Shown piece after piece: positions 51,082-59,592 of a stretch of DNA of 64,000 nucleotides. The DNA is from Desulfonatronum thiosulfatophilum (GTDB lineage Bacteria; Desulfobacterota; Desulfovibrionia; Desulfovibrionales; Desulfonatronaceae), in contig NZ_FMXO01000001.1 of assembly GCF_900104215.1 (NCBI RefSeq), forward strand, positions 1 to 64,000. Direction: 5' to 3'. The notes under the pieces were generated by a model, which had not been told where the DNA came from, ran no database searches, and saw nothing but the letters and a program-made list of their open reading frames with translations. Every line of letters starts with the position of its first letter. The stretch's first letter is position 1. The translations under genes were made by a program, and so were the position numbers.

Positions 51082-51759
51082 ATGGATGAACACATCACTA
51101 CCCTGCTCGGCAAGATGCCGGTCTTTCAAGGGCTGTCCACGCAGCAACTCCAGGCGCTGGCCAATATTGCCGAACCGATCAGGTATCAGCCCGGCGATCT
51201 GATTTTCTCCGAGGGAGATCCGGCGGCGGGCTTTTTTCTTGTTCTTTCCGGGCAGGTGAAGGTGTTCAAGATGTCATTTGACGGCAAGGAGCAGGTGCTC
51301 CATTTCGTCGGGCCGGATGAAATTTTTGCCGAAGTCCCGGTCTATTCCGGGGGAGCCTATCCGGCCAATGCCGCGGCGTTGCGTGAGACGAAAACCTTTT
51401 TCTTTCCCAGGGCCGCCATTCGCAGGCTTCTGGCCAAGGATCCGAATCTGGCCATGAACATGCTGGCCGACCTGTCGAAGCGGCTGCGTCAGTTGACCAG
51501 GCTGGTGGAAAACCTGTCCCTCAAGGAAAGCCCGGCCCGGCTGGCGGCGTATCTGCTGCATGCCGGCAGCGAGCTGGTGCGGGCGGACGAAGTGGAACTG
51601 GATGTAACCAAGGGCCAGCTGGCCACCCTGCTGGGCACCACGCCGGAAACCCTCTCCAGGACCCTGAAAAAGATGTCCGAAAACGGCGTGATCGAGGTCC
51701 ACGGGCGCACCATCCGGCTCCTGGACAAGGCGGCCCTGGAGGATATGGCCGCGGGATGA
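51082..51759 (+). CDS. Crp/Fnr family transcriptional regulator
   Basis: A 225-residue regulator with an N-terminal cNMP-binding-type domain (FQGLSTQQLQALANIAEPIRYQPGDLIFSEGDPAAGFFLVLSGQVKVFKM), a long dimerisation helix and a C-terminal winged helix (VTKGQLATLLGTTPETLSRTLKKMSENGVIEVHGRTIRLLD). It has no N-terminal Cys cluster, so it is not an Fnr-type iron-sulfur sensor. The effector is unknown. The ETLSRTLKKM recognition helix is typical of Desulfovibrionales Crp/Fnr proteins. Target genes cannot be read from here; the SulP and DUF2156 genes upstream are on the same strand. Confidence 0.9.
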   Translation: MDEHITTLLGKMPVFQGLSTQQLQALANIAEPIRYQPGDLIFSEGDPAAGFFLVLSGQVKVFKMSFDGKEQVLHFVGPDEIFAEVPVYSGGAYPANAAALRETKTFFFPRAAIRRLLAKDPNLAMNMLADLSKRLRQLTRLVENLSLKESPARLAAYLLHAGSELVRADEVELDVTKGQLATLLGTTPETLSRTLKKMSENGVIEVHGRTIRLLDKAALEDMAAG

Positions 51760-51786
51760 TCAGCTACGTTGAGCCGACACCTTGAA

Positions 51787-53058
51787 CTATCGGGTGGGTG
51801 AAATTCTTTCCGGCTGGTCCTGCCGGACAAACATGCCCGGTCGGCAGGATGGGTGACCGCAGGAGAGCAGGACGCGCTGTCCTGGATGGGCGACAGCAAG
51901 CTTTTCGCCCCGCTCGTTCTCCAGGCCATACTCCGACGCCTCCACCACAGGGCGCCGCAGGCCCGGCAACACCAGTTCCAAAGGTTTGGCCGCGTCCCAG
52001 CGATCCAGAACCTGGACCATCCATTTTTCCTGTCCTTCCTGACGGATCAGGTGGCCGACCATGGTCATCCGGCCTGCGCAATCCCAGCGTCTGGCGGTCG
52101 TACTCGGAGCACCGGGAAGAAAGAAGCCGGAATCCATGGGTCGATGCAAAGCCAGTCCAAGTTCATGCAGATACAAACTCGGCCGGAATCGCCCCATGCC
52201 CAGATCATCCAATGCCGTGCGATAGACGTCGCAAGTCAGGGCGACATAGGCCGCGGAACGCATCCGGCCTTCGATTTTCACGGCCCTGATTTGGTTTTTC
52301 CAAATCCAGGGCAGATATTTGACCAGGCAGAGATCGCGCGGGCTGAAAAAGGCCGTATAATCCTCGTCCTCCAAAACTTCCCACAGAATTTCGCCAGGCC
52401 GCAGCTGTTCTTCCACGGCCATGGCCTTTGCCCGATACTTGAACCGGCAGGGCTGGGTGCAGCTGCCCTTGTTCGCGGAGCGGGCGTTCAGATAGGCGCT
52501 CAGCGAACAGCGTCCGGACAGGGCCAGACACATGGCGCCGTGGACGAACATTTCCAGTTCCAAATCCGGCACGGCCCGGGCCAGGCTCCGGATATCGCCC
52601 AAGGCCAGCTCCCGCGCCAGATTGATCCGCGTCGCACCCAACTCGCGCCAGAATGCGGCAGCGGCGCTGTTGCCGGTATTGGCCTGCGTGCTGACATGAA
52701 TCGGGACATGCGGCAAAATCTTCCGGGCCAGAAAAAACACGCCGGGATCAGCCACGATCAGCCCGTCAACGCAAGCATCGCCCATGTCCGAAAGCAGCTC
52801 CAGGCAGGTTCGAACCAGGCCCAGATCCTTCTCCTGGGGAAACGCGTTCAGGCAATAGTAGATTTTGACATTGGAAGAATGAGCCTGGACCAAGGCATCG
52901 GACAAAGCTTCCCGCCCAAAGCCGTCGGCCCCGGCCCGCAGATTCAATGAAGGTCCGCCGAGATACACGGCATCCGCGCCGTAGAGCAACGCAGCCTGGA
53001 ATTTGACGGGATTGCCGGCCGGCGCCAGCAGTTCAGGGCAAGGCGAATGAAAAGCCAT
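51787..53058 (-). CDS. Peptidase U32-family protein
   Basis: A 423-residue U32 protein. The N-terminus PELLAPAGNPVKFQAALLYGADAVYLGG and the signature LEMFVHGAMCLALSGRCSLSAYLNARSANKGSCTQPCRFKY match the family, including the Cys cluster (CLALSGRC…CTQPC) that binds iron-sulfur in relatives. Members include RlhA and TrhP, which hydroxylate RNA, and UbiU/V, so a tRNA/rRNA hydroxylation role is possible. A C-terminal extension (~315-420) is present. It lies 20 bp upstream of nothing on the same strand and 28 bp from the convergent Crp/Fnr gene. Confidence 0.88.
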   Translation of the reverse strand: MAFHSPCPELLAPAGNPVKFQAALLYGADAVYLGGPSLNLRAGADGFGREALSDALVQAHSSNVKIYYCLNAFPQEKDLGLVRTCLELLSDMGDACVDGLIVADPGVFFLARKILPHVPIHVSTQANTGNSAAAAFWRELGATRINLARELALGDIRSLARAVPDLELEMFVHGAMCLALSGRCSLSAYLNARSANKGSCTQPCRFKYRAKAMAVEEQLRPGEILWEVLEDEDYTAFFSPRDLCLVKYLPWIWKNQIRAVKIEGRMRSAAYVALTCDVYRTALDDLGMGRFRPSLYLHELGLALHRPMDSGFFLPGAPSTTARRWDCAGRMTMVGHLIRQEGQEKWMVQVLDRWDAAKPLELVLPGLRRPVVEASEYGLENERGEKLAVAHPGQRVLLSCGHPSCRPGMFVRQDQPERISPTR

Positions 53059-53078
53059 CAGCAGTTGTCAATGCGCGA

Positions 53079-53939
53079 TCAGACGGAAAGCCCCTGTTGG
53101 ACACGACGTTCCTTCATCGTCTCCAACAACTCGGCGGATACGAACAAACCGCCGCGGCCGACGCCTAATTGGACATCCGGCTTGACGGAGCCGTGGAAAT
53201 CCGACCCGCCGGTGACCAGAAAATCCATCTCCCGCGCCAGTTGCAGGTACAGGTTGGTCTGATCCGGCCGATGCAAGGTGTAATGTGCTTCAATACCGTC
53301 CAGGCCCAATTCCTTGAGCTGGCGCAGAACACCCCGAAGATCCGGCCCCTGCAATCCGAGCAGAAACGGATGCGCCAGGACCACCGTGGCTCCGACGGAT
53401 TTCAAGAGCTCAATGCCCTGGCGAGGGTCCAGCTTGACTTTGGGAATATACGCCTTGCCCTCGGAACCGAGATAATCCCGGAAGGCTTCGCCGGTATCCC
53501 GCACATATCCCTTGGCCTGCATCACCTGGGCAATATGGGGGCGGCCCACGGCATCGCCTCCGGCCACGGCCAGAACCTCTTCATAGACAATTTCCATATC
53601 CAGGGCGTTGAGTTTCGCCATGATCAGATGATTGCGCTCATGCCGGCGGTCACGCAGATACTGCAGGGAGTCGCTGAGCGCGCTCTGGCCCGAGGGGATC
53701 CAGTACCCCAGGATGTGCATATTGCCGTGAGGCGAAACAACGCTCAGCTCGCAACCTGGAATGAATTCTATTCCCAGATTCTCGGCCGCGCGGGAGGCCT
53801 CGTCCAGGCCGCCGGTGGTATCATGGTCGGTCAGGGCAATGGCCTCCAGACCAGCGGCAACCGCCGTCTGGATTAATTCAGTGGGAGTCAGGGTTCCATC
53901 GGAAGCATTCGAGTGGGTGTGCAGATCTATTCCGGGCAT
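53079..53939 (-). CDS. PHP-domain metal-dependent phosphoesterase (YciV/RNase AM-like)
   Basis: A 286-residue PHP protein with metal ligands in DLHTHSNASDGTLTPTELI, LTDHDTTGGLDEA, GCELSV, VVLAHPFLL and VTGGSDFHGSVKP. E. coli YciV (RNase AM) trims 5' ends of rRNA and cleaves 3',5'-bisphosphonucleotides; this protein has the same layout, with an inserted helical region at ~85-160. It ends 20 bp before the U32 gene start, so the two probably form an operon in the order PHP, U32. Confidence 0.88.
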   Translation of the reverse strand: MPGIDLHTHSNASDGTLTPTELIQTAVAAGLEAIALTDHDTTGGLDEASRAAENLGIEFIPGCELSVVSPHGNMHILGYWIPSGQSALSDSLQYLRDRRHERNHLIMAKLNALDMEIVYEEVLAVAGGDAVGRPHIAQVMQAKGYVRDTGEAFRDYLGSEGKAYIPKVKLDPRQGIELLKSVGATVVLAHPFLLGLQGPDLRGVLRQLKELGLDGIEAHYTLHRPDQTNLYLQLAREMDFLVTGGSDFHGSVKPDVQLGVGRGGLFVSAELLETMKERRVQQGLSV

Positions 53940-54099
53940 GAGATGGTTGGGTAGAAGGTGAGGTGGCGGGATGTATTGCTTTCTGGGTGTAAGTTCACCA
54001 GATGTTCAACGCAAATCAGCGTTGAAGCAAATATATCTACCCAATTTCCGGAGGGCTCACAAGAAAAAGCCCATGGCTGAACTTGTCGTCTTCCTTCCT

Positions 54100-54465
54100 T
54101 TACAGTGAGCGATCCACGATCAAGCCGGCCATTTCGTCAATGGATTCAGCCAGTCGGATGATCTCGTCCGGCGGAAAACGTCGCAACACCTCCTTGGTTT
54201 CCGGATTGTAGACCTCCACCTGAAACCGTTCGCTCTTGTCGGTCATTTTCAGCCGCACATTCAATCCCGTTCCGTCCAACCTGTCCTTGGCGACATCCAT
54301 GGCCTCCATCAAAATGTTCTTGGCCTGTCTTGGAGAAATGCCGTCAGGACCATGACCACCAGGCTCGACAGTCATTTTTGCTTTTTCATCGATCTTCTCG
54401 ACATTGTTCAGCAATGTCTCTTCTGAAGGGGATGCAATTTTTTCCACAACACTTACCAGTTCCAT
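54100..54465 (-). CDS. flaG: FlaG-family flagellar protein
   Basis: A 121-residue FlaG protein with the conserved C-terminal core LNVRLKMTDKSERFQVEVYNPETKEVLRRFPPDEIIRLAESI. The start is ATG 54465, preceded by AAGGAGGAGGAG. The frame upstream (to 54561) is an overlap only. FlaG is linked to flagellar filament length or assembly in several species. It is divergent from the flagellin gene across a 673-bp gap and may share its regulation. Confidence 0.88.
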   Translation of the reverse strand: MELVSVVEKIASPSEETLLNNVEKIDEKAKMTVEPGGHGPDGISPRQAKNILMEAMDVAKDRLDGTGLNVRLKMTDKSERFQVEVYNPETKEVLRRFPPDEIIRLAESIDEMAGLIVDRSL

Positions 54466-55138
54466 ATCCACACTCCTCCTCCTTGACGCCGCAATCTTTT
54501 GAAACTTCCAAATATCTGGAGTTGACCGGATTGCCTTGTCCTGTCTTCGCCGTCTGATCAAATCACTCTCGCTAAAATGATCGAGTGAACCCGAAGTTTG
54601 ATCAGGGCGAACTCCTCATCGCTTCAATTAAAATATCGGCCAGTAAGGCTGATTACTTTAGGGCCAGGTACGCATTCAGGCGTTCCAATCATCATTGGCG
54701 TACTGCCCGCCTTTCAACGCAAGCAGCAAGATTCAATATCTCAATACATTGAAAAAAATGAGATTTGCTACTCATCTCACGGGCTACCGGTAACTCTTAT
54801 AAATACAACCACTGACCATTGCCACTGCCTGGGATGCAGCCCAAGTTGGATAAGCAATATTTTCAGCCTCGTGTCATGCCAATGACATGGATGTTCACTC
54901 GAAGAATTCGAGTCGACAAAAATTTTTATACCATAATATATTGAATTTAAAATAAAAACTTCAAAACATCATTATACATGACGCAGTCAATTGTACCTGT
55001 TCAGAATCCTTGAGAATTTGTCGCCTCAAAAAGCGCCAGGCAATTCAAGTTATTGAAATAATGTAGATATTTAATATTGGCATCTGGATTGCTTAGCACG
55101 AGACATTACCGTGTCACACCTTTTGAGGAGGTCTTGCT
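54466..55138. other. Divergent A/T-rich region between flaG and the flagellin gene
   Basis: No gene is supported here: the 95-codon frame at 54598-54885 has no ribosome binding site and no family resemblance. The region is A/T-rich, especially 54900-55080, and contains the flagellin sigma-54 promoter near its right end. A flaG promoter is not evident. Confidence 0.5.
55077..55093 (+). promoter_or_regulatory. Sigma-54 promoter of the flagellin gene
   Basis: TTGGCATCTGGATTGCT matches the sigma-54 consensus: GG at 55079-55080 and GC at 55091-55092 with exactly ten bases between. A start of transcription near 55104 would leave a ~35-base leader that contains the GAGGAGGTC ribosome binding site before ATG 55139. 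Confidence 0.85.
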
Positions 55139-56086
55139 ATGTCTTTGACTATCAATAACAACTTAATGGCCCAGAATGCCGCCCGGAACCTTGCCCAAAG
55201 TTATGGCAGGCTTGGGACGTCCACGGAACGGCTTTCTTCAGGTTTGCGCATCAACAGCGCCGCGGACGACGCCGCGGGTTTGGCTATTCGCGAATTGATG
55301 CGCGCGGAGATTTCCTCCATGCGCCAGGGCATCCGCAATGCCAACGACGCCATCTCCATGATCCAGACCGCGGACGGAGCCTTGGCCGTTATCGACGAAA
55401 AGCTGATCCGGATGAAGGAACTGGCCACTCAGGCCGCCACCGGCACCTACAATTCGGACCAGCGCCTGATCATCGACTCGGAATACCAGGCCATGGCCTC
55501 GGAAATCACCCGAATTGCCAACGCCACCAAGTTCAACGGGATCTACCTCCTGAACGGCAACCTTTCTTCTTCAGCCGCAAACGCAGCCAATTGGGGTGGA
55601 GATCATAAAGGCGAAGGATTGAATTCAACTGGACCGCTTAAAATCCATTTCGGGCCGGCAAACAGTAGTGCTGAGGATTACTACTATATCGCCATCGGCA
55701 ATTCCACGGCCTCGGCTTTGGGAGTGGGCAGCAGCGCGAATAGAGGGGCCAAAAGTGCTCCACACCTGGAGGAGAGCGCAGGATATTCCATTTCCACCCA
55801 ACAGGGCGCCCAGCAAGCGCTTGATGCCCTGGAGAATGCCATCCTTTCCAAAGATAATATTCGAGCTAGCCTCGGCGCTCTGCAAAACCGCCTGGCCAAC
55901 ACCATCACCAACCTCTCCATCCAGGCCGAAAACCTTCAGGCGGCGGAATCACGGATTTCAGACGCGGATGTGGCTCTGGAGATGACCGAGTTCGTGCGCA
56001 ACCAGATCATCACCCAGGCTGCGGTTGCCATGCTGGCCCAGGCCAACTCCCTGCCCAGAATGGCCATGCAGCTCATCAGCGGTTAG
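55139..56086 (+). CDS. fliC: Flagellin
   Basis: The 315-residue flagellin has the conserved N-terminal D0/D1 region (MSLTINNNLMAQNAARNLAQSYGRLGTSTERLSSGLRINSAADDAAGLAI) and C-terminal region (LSIQAENLQAAESRISDADVALEMTEFVRNQIITQAAVAMLAQANSLPRMAMQLISG). The variable middle (~150-215) is short, so the surface domain is small. It has a strong ribosome binding site (GAGGAGGTC) and its own sigma-54 promoter. A hairpin follows the gene. Confidence 0.95.
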   Translation: MSLTINNNLMAQNAARNLAQSYGRLGTSTERLSSGLRINSAADDAAGLAIRELMRAEISSMRQGIRNANDAISMIQTADGALAVIDEKLIRMKELATQAATGTYNSDQRLIIDSEYQAMASEITRIANATKFNGIYLLNGNLSSSAANAANWGGDHKGEGLNSTGPLKIHFGPANSSAEDYYYIAIGNSTASALGVGSSANRGAKSAPHLEESAGYSISTQQGAQQALDALENAILSKDNIRASLGALQNRLANTITNLSIQAENLQAAESRISDADVALEMTEFVRNQIITQAAVAMLAQANSLPRMAMQLISG

Positions 56087-56150
56087 TCGGCACAGCCGGT
56101 TTATCAGTAACAAAATTGCAGTACTTGTGACATCGGTTGACCTCCTCATG

Positions 56151-56192
56151 ACATCCGTCCCATGGACCGTGGGTTCCATGGGACGGATGTCT
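56151..56192. terminator. Hairpin between fliC and rnc
   Basis: A 17-bp perfect inverted repeat (56151-56167 with 56176-56192, GACATCCGTCCCATGGA against TCCATGGGACGGATGTC) around an 8-base loop lies between the convergent flagellin and rnc genes. It lacks a T-run, so it may be a bidirectional transcript-end stabiliser rather than a classic terminator. Confidence 0.6.
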
Positions 56193-56203
56193 ACCGCCGC
56201 AGG

Positions 56204-56941
56204 TCAACTGTTTTTGAGGAACATCAGGGCTTGCTTTGCGGCATTTTGTTCGGCTTTTTTCACGCTGCTCCCCGAACTTCGAAACTCATCCCCAGACGGC
56301 AGCTTGAGCAGGACATGAAAGGTTCGCTCATGCTCCGGCCCAGAGCTGCCCTCCAGAACATAGGACGGTCTGTCCCGAAAATTCTGTTGGGTCAATTCCT
56401 GCAGCTTGGTTTTATGATCCTTCTCCACGGTCACCTCAACCTGTTTGGGCCATAGATCGGCAAACTGCTCGACAACCCACTCCTTGGCCGTGGCATAGCC
56501 TCCATCCAGAAAAACGGCACCCAGCAAGGCCTCAAAAGCATCGCTTAGCAGTGCCTGGCGGTGCCGCCCTCCTTGATTCTCCTCCCCCCGACCAAGCAAC
56601 AGGGCCTGGTCGATCCGCAGTTTGCGGGTCAGGTCGGCCAGGACAGCTTCGTTGACCAGCATGGCCCTGAACGTGGTCAATTGTCCCTCGTTGGCATCGG
56701 GATACCGGGCAAAGAGCTCTTCGGTTATGCACAGCTCCAGAACCGCGTCTCCCAGAAACTCCAGCCGCTCGTTGCTCTGGCCTCTTCCGGCAGACTCGTT
56801 TGCAAAGGAGCTGTGCGTCAATGCTTCATGCAACAAACACAAATCCCCAAACGTGTAATTGAAATTCTTTTTTGACAACTCATCCCGAGTCAGTGTCACG
56901 TTGACCTTCCCCCTGTTATATGTGCAAATGAACCTGTTCAT
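56204..56941 (-). CDS. rnc: Ribonuclease III
   Basis: RNase III cuts double-stranded RNA in rRNA and mRNA processing. The signature ERLEFLGDAVLELCITEELF is present, with the catalytic Glu/Asp pair, followed by the dsRNA-binding domain (DHKTKLQELTQQNF…RTFHVLLKLPSGDEFRSSGSSVKKAEQNAAKQAL). The listed start gives 245 residues. GTG 56899 is a real alternative, as it has GGGAAGG at good distance and begins closer to conserved sequence. It converges on fliC. Confidence 0.95.
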   Translation of the reverse strand: MNRFICTYNRGKVNVTLTRDELSKKNFNYTFGDLCLLHEALTHSSFANESAGRGQSNERLEFLGDAVLELCITEELFARYPDANEGQLTTFRAMLVNEAVLADLTRKLRIDQALLLGRGEENQGGRHRQALLSDAFEALLGAVFLDGGYATAKEWVVEQFADLWPKQVEVTVEKDHKTKLQELTQQNFRDRPSYVLEGSSGPEHERTFHVLLKLPSGDEFRSSGSSVKKAEQNAAKQALMFLKNS

Positions 56942-57312
56942 TCACCGAGCGTTGTCGGCCTTTCACTTGGCAGGGCTGCCCGTTCATGTCCGGCGGCAAG
57001 CATTCCTGCACCGGATCGCGCCTGAGCCCTCACCTGCTGCCATTCCCCGAAGGTCCGTGCTCCGGAGAGGTGCAGCTATCAAGGAAAAAAATACCCAGTC
57101 AACCGATTTTTAAAACAGGATCCGATCTGCTTGCTTGTCCATCCAACCTTTCATCGGGCAGAACATGCCATTTATCTAGGTTGGAGGAGACTTGCCTTGA
57201 AAACCTTGCGATTGATATTGAGTCCGCGTAATTTGATTGAAGTAAATTGCTAGAAGATTGACGGAAGTTCATTCACCCCACACGATAACGAACGTACTGA
57301 AGGAGGCATCCT
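56942..57312. other. Intergenic region between rnc and the CobB-like gene
   Basis: This 371-bp gap holds upstream sequence for both divergent genes. Open frames in it (for example 56986-57231) have no ribosome binding site or recognisable family. GGAGG lies just before ATG 57313. I see no clear promoter or structured RNA. Confidence 0.4.
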
Positions 57313-58374
57313 ATGGTCGGCATGTATGTTGGCTCGACGTCCGGTTATTCAGGCAAGAACCTGATAGCCATGGGACTTGGTCTGAAATTTCAAAAAGACG
57401 GCCTGAACGTCGGCTACATTAAGCCAGTGGGCGCCGTGCCCGTGCAAAAAGACGGCAAAATGGGCGATGAGGATGCTTTCTTTGTCCAGGATGTCCTGGG
57501 CCTGAGCGAGGATCCTGAAGTCGTCACCCCGGTTCTTGTCACCGAAGACTTCAAGACCAAGGCCTTTGGCGGCCTGACCCACGATCTCATGGGCGACATC
57601 AAGCGCAGCTACGAAACAATCAGCAAAGGGAAGGACGTCACCATCGTGGCCGGCTCCGGAAGCATGTATTCCGGAAAATACTGCAATGTCGACGCGGTCG
57701 AGGTCATCCGCACCCTGGGCATCAAATCCATCGTCATCGATCGCTACTCCAAGGAGTTGAATTACGACTACCTTGTGGTGCTCAAGGACACCCTGGGAGA
57801 TCAGCTGATCGGCACGATTCTGAACGATGTTCCCATGGATTTCATGGATGAGTTGAAAAACATGCTCGTTCCCTTCCTGGAACGCAGCGGCGTGAAGGTC
57901 CTTGGAATTCTGCCGCGGGATCCGCTGCTCGGCGCGGTACAGGTGGGCGAATTGGCCCAGCGATTGAACGGCAAGCTGGTCGCGGCCAAGGACAAGGCCG
58001 ACCGGGTCGTTGAAAATTTCCTCATCGGCAGCATGCAGGTCGAAAACTTCATGACCCACTTCCGCAAGAACAAGAATACCGCCATCATCATGGGCGGCGA
58101 CAGATCGGACGTCCAGCTCGTAGCCCTGGAAGGCGAATGTCCATGTCTGATTCTCACCGGCAACATCTATCCCAACGACATCATCCTGACCCGGGCCGAA
58201 GTCAAGGGGGTGCCCATCATCGTCGTCCGGGACGACACCTTTACCATGTCCAAGAAAATGGATGCCATTCTGTCCCGGATGAAACTTCGGGACATGGTCA
58301 AGATTCAGCAAGGCGCCCAGATCGTCAGCAACAATGTGGACATTGCGTACATCAAGGAAAAGCTGGGCCTGTAG
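57313..58374 (+). CDS. CobB/CbiA-like P-loop protein with DRTGG domain (phosphotransacetylase N-terminal-like)
   Basis: A 353-residue protein with an N-terminal P-loop NTPase of the dethiobiotin-synthase/CobB type ([37 protein letters not shown]) and a C-terminal DRTGG domain (~215-330). This combination is found in the regulatory N-terminal part of long phosphotransacetylases, but the catalytic PTA domain is absent, so this is a free-standing version of unknown activity. It is preceded by GGAGG and closed by a strong terminator. I would not assign a metabolic reaction. Confidence 0.85.
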   Translation: MVGMYVGSTSGYSGKNLIAMGLGLKFQKDGLNVGYIKPVGAVPVQKDGKMGDEDAFFVQDVLGLSEDPEVVTPVLVTEDFKTKAFGGLTHDLMGDIKRSYETISKGKDVTIVAGSGSMYSGKYCNVDAVEVIRTLGIKSIVIDRYSKELNYDYLVVLKDTLGDQLIGTILNDVPMDFMDELKNMLVPFLERSGVKVLGILPRDPLLGAVQVGELAQRLNGKLVAAKDKADRVVENFLIGSMQVENFMTHFRKNKNTAIIMGGDRSDVQLVALEGECPCLILTGNIYPNDIILTRAEVKGVPIIVVRDDTFTMSKKMDAILSRMKLRDMVKIQQGAQIVSNNVDIAYIKEKLGL

Positions 58375-58421
58375 GATTTATCTCACGAGCCGTCGGCATG
58401 CATGCGGCTCAGGTCATACTC

Positions 58422-58453
58422 AAGGCGTCCCTTGCACAAGGGACGCCTTTTTT
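58422..58453 (+). terminator. Rho-independent terminator of the CobB-like gene
   Basis: AAGGCGTCCCTT (58422-58433) pairs with AAGGGACGCCTT around a short loop and runs into TTTTTT. It is a textbook terminator 48 bases after the stop. Confidence 0.9.
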
Positions 58454-58504
58454 ACAGCCGTCGCAACAAGATTACCGCAGTCGTTTCCGGCATGTATCTA
58501 TCCG

Positions 58505-58978
58505 CTACCGGATATACCCCGTGTCTTTCGGCAACCCCGCGCCCGATGCCGCGGCGCTGGCCAGTCGGTCGCAGCACTCGTTCTCCGGGTTTCCGGAATG
58601 ACCGCGCACCCAGTTGAAACAAACGTTATGGGTCTTGAGCAGCGCATCAATCCGCATCCACAAATCCTGGTTCTTGACCGACTTCTTGTCCGCCGTCCGC
58701 CATCCGTTACGCTTCCAGTTCGCCAGCCATCCCTTGTTCACGGCGTCATGCAGATATTTTGAATCGGTGTACAGCGAGACCGCACTGGGCTCCGGCAATG
58801 CATTCAAGGCCTCGACCACGGCCAGCATTTCCATCCTGTTGTTGGTTGTCAGCCCGTATCCCCCGGAGAGTTCCAGGCGCTCCGGGCCATTGATCACCAC
58901 CGCTCCCCAACCGCCCGGGCCCGGGTTTCCCAGGCATGCTCCATCAGTGTAAATAATTGTCTTCCGTTCCTGATTCAT
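58505..58978 (-). CDS. rnhA: Ribonuclease HI
   Basis: A 157-residue RNase HI with the catalytic carboxylates in [16 protein letters not shown] (D12), [15 protein letters not shown] (Glu), [10 protein letters not shown] (Asp) and the final [14 protein letters not shown] region (His, Asp). It degrades RNA in RNA-DNA hybrids. Its start overlaps the stop of the TPM-like gene (ATGA, 58975-58978). Confidence 0.95.
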   Translation of the reverse strand: MNQERKTIIYTDGACLGNPGPGGWGAVVINGPERLELSGGYGLTTNNRMEMLAVVEALNALPEPSAVSLYTDSKYLHDAVNKGWLANWKRNGWRTADKKSVKNQDLWMRIDALLKTHNVCFNWVRGHSGNPENECCDRLASAAASGAGLPKDTGYIR

Positions 58979-59592
58979 TCCTTTTGATCCTCTGTTTGCA
59001 CGGGGCCCCGGTAGGACCCGTCATTTCCAAATTGCTCTCCTGAATCGCGAGGCTCGAAGCGGGCGGCGCCAGGGCTGCTCAATGTATCCCAGATCATACC
59101 CAAGGCTTCTCCCAATCCCCGTTGCCAGTTGCCGCTTTCCCAGTACGGCATGAAGTGCTCATGGCGCAGATAGGCTGTAAAACCATACCCCAAAGCTCGT
59201 TCCACAATGGGAGGCAGCACCACGAGCACCTGCTCCTGTTCCGGATTCAGGGCAATGTAGATGGTTTTGGCGTCCAGGGCAGGCGTGGCGAGGGCATCCG
59301 TTGCGATGAGCAGGCGCAGTTCCAGCCCAAAAGATGCACGCAGGGCTCGCGACAGATCCACGACGGAATCCTTCTGCTCCTCTGTCAAGGCGCCGGTCTG
59401 ATCCATCACAACCTGACGCGTATCCAGCATTTCGATGGTCCGTTGATTATGCTTCCAGAATAGCCAGATCACGCCCATGAACACAAAGATCACGCCCAGG
59501 GTTCGCAACAACCCCTCCCAGGGGGGGGCATCCCTTCTTACGCTAAATGGCACTCGACGACCTCGCTCACGACCGACCGGCTCATTAATCAC
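58975..59592 (-). CDS. TPM-domain-like membrane protein
   Basis: A 205-residue protein with one transmembrane segment ([19 protein letters not shown], ~28-46) and a TPM-like domain ([39 protein letters not shown]…[17 protein letters not shown]). TPM (TLP18.3/Psb32/MOLO) domains are found in photosystem repair and various bacterial membrane proteins; the function here is unknown. It is in an overlapping operon: its start overlaps the phosphomannomutase stop and its stop overlaps rnhA (both ATGA). Confidence 0.7.
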   Translation of the reverse strand: MINEPVGRERGRRVPFSVRRDAPPWEGLLRTLGVIFVFMGVIWLFWKHNQRTIEMLDTRQVVMDQTGALTEEQKDSVVDLSRALRASFGLELRLLIATDALATPALDAKTIYIALNPEQEQVLVVLPPIVERALGYGFTAYLRHEHFMPYWESGNWQRGLGEALGMIWDTLSSPGAARFEPRDSGEQFGNDGSYRGPVQTEDQKE

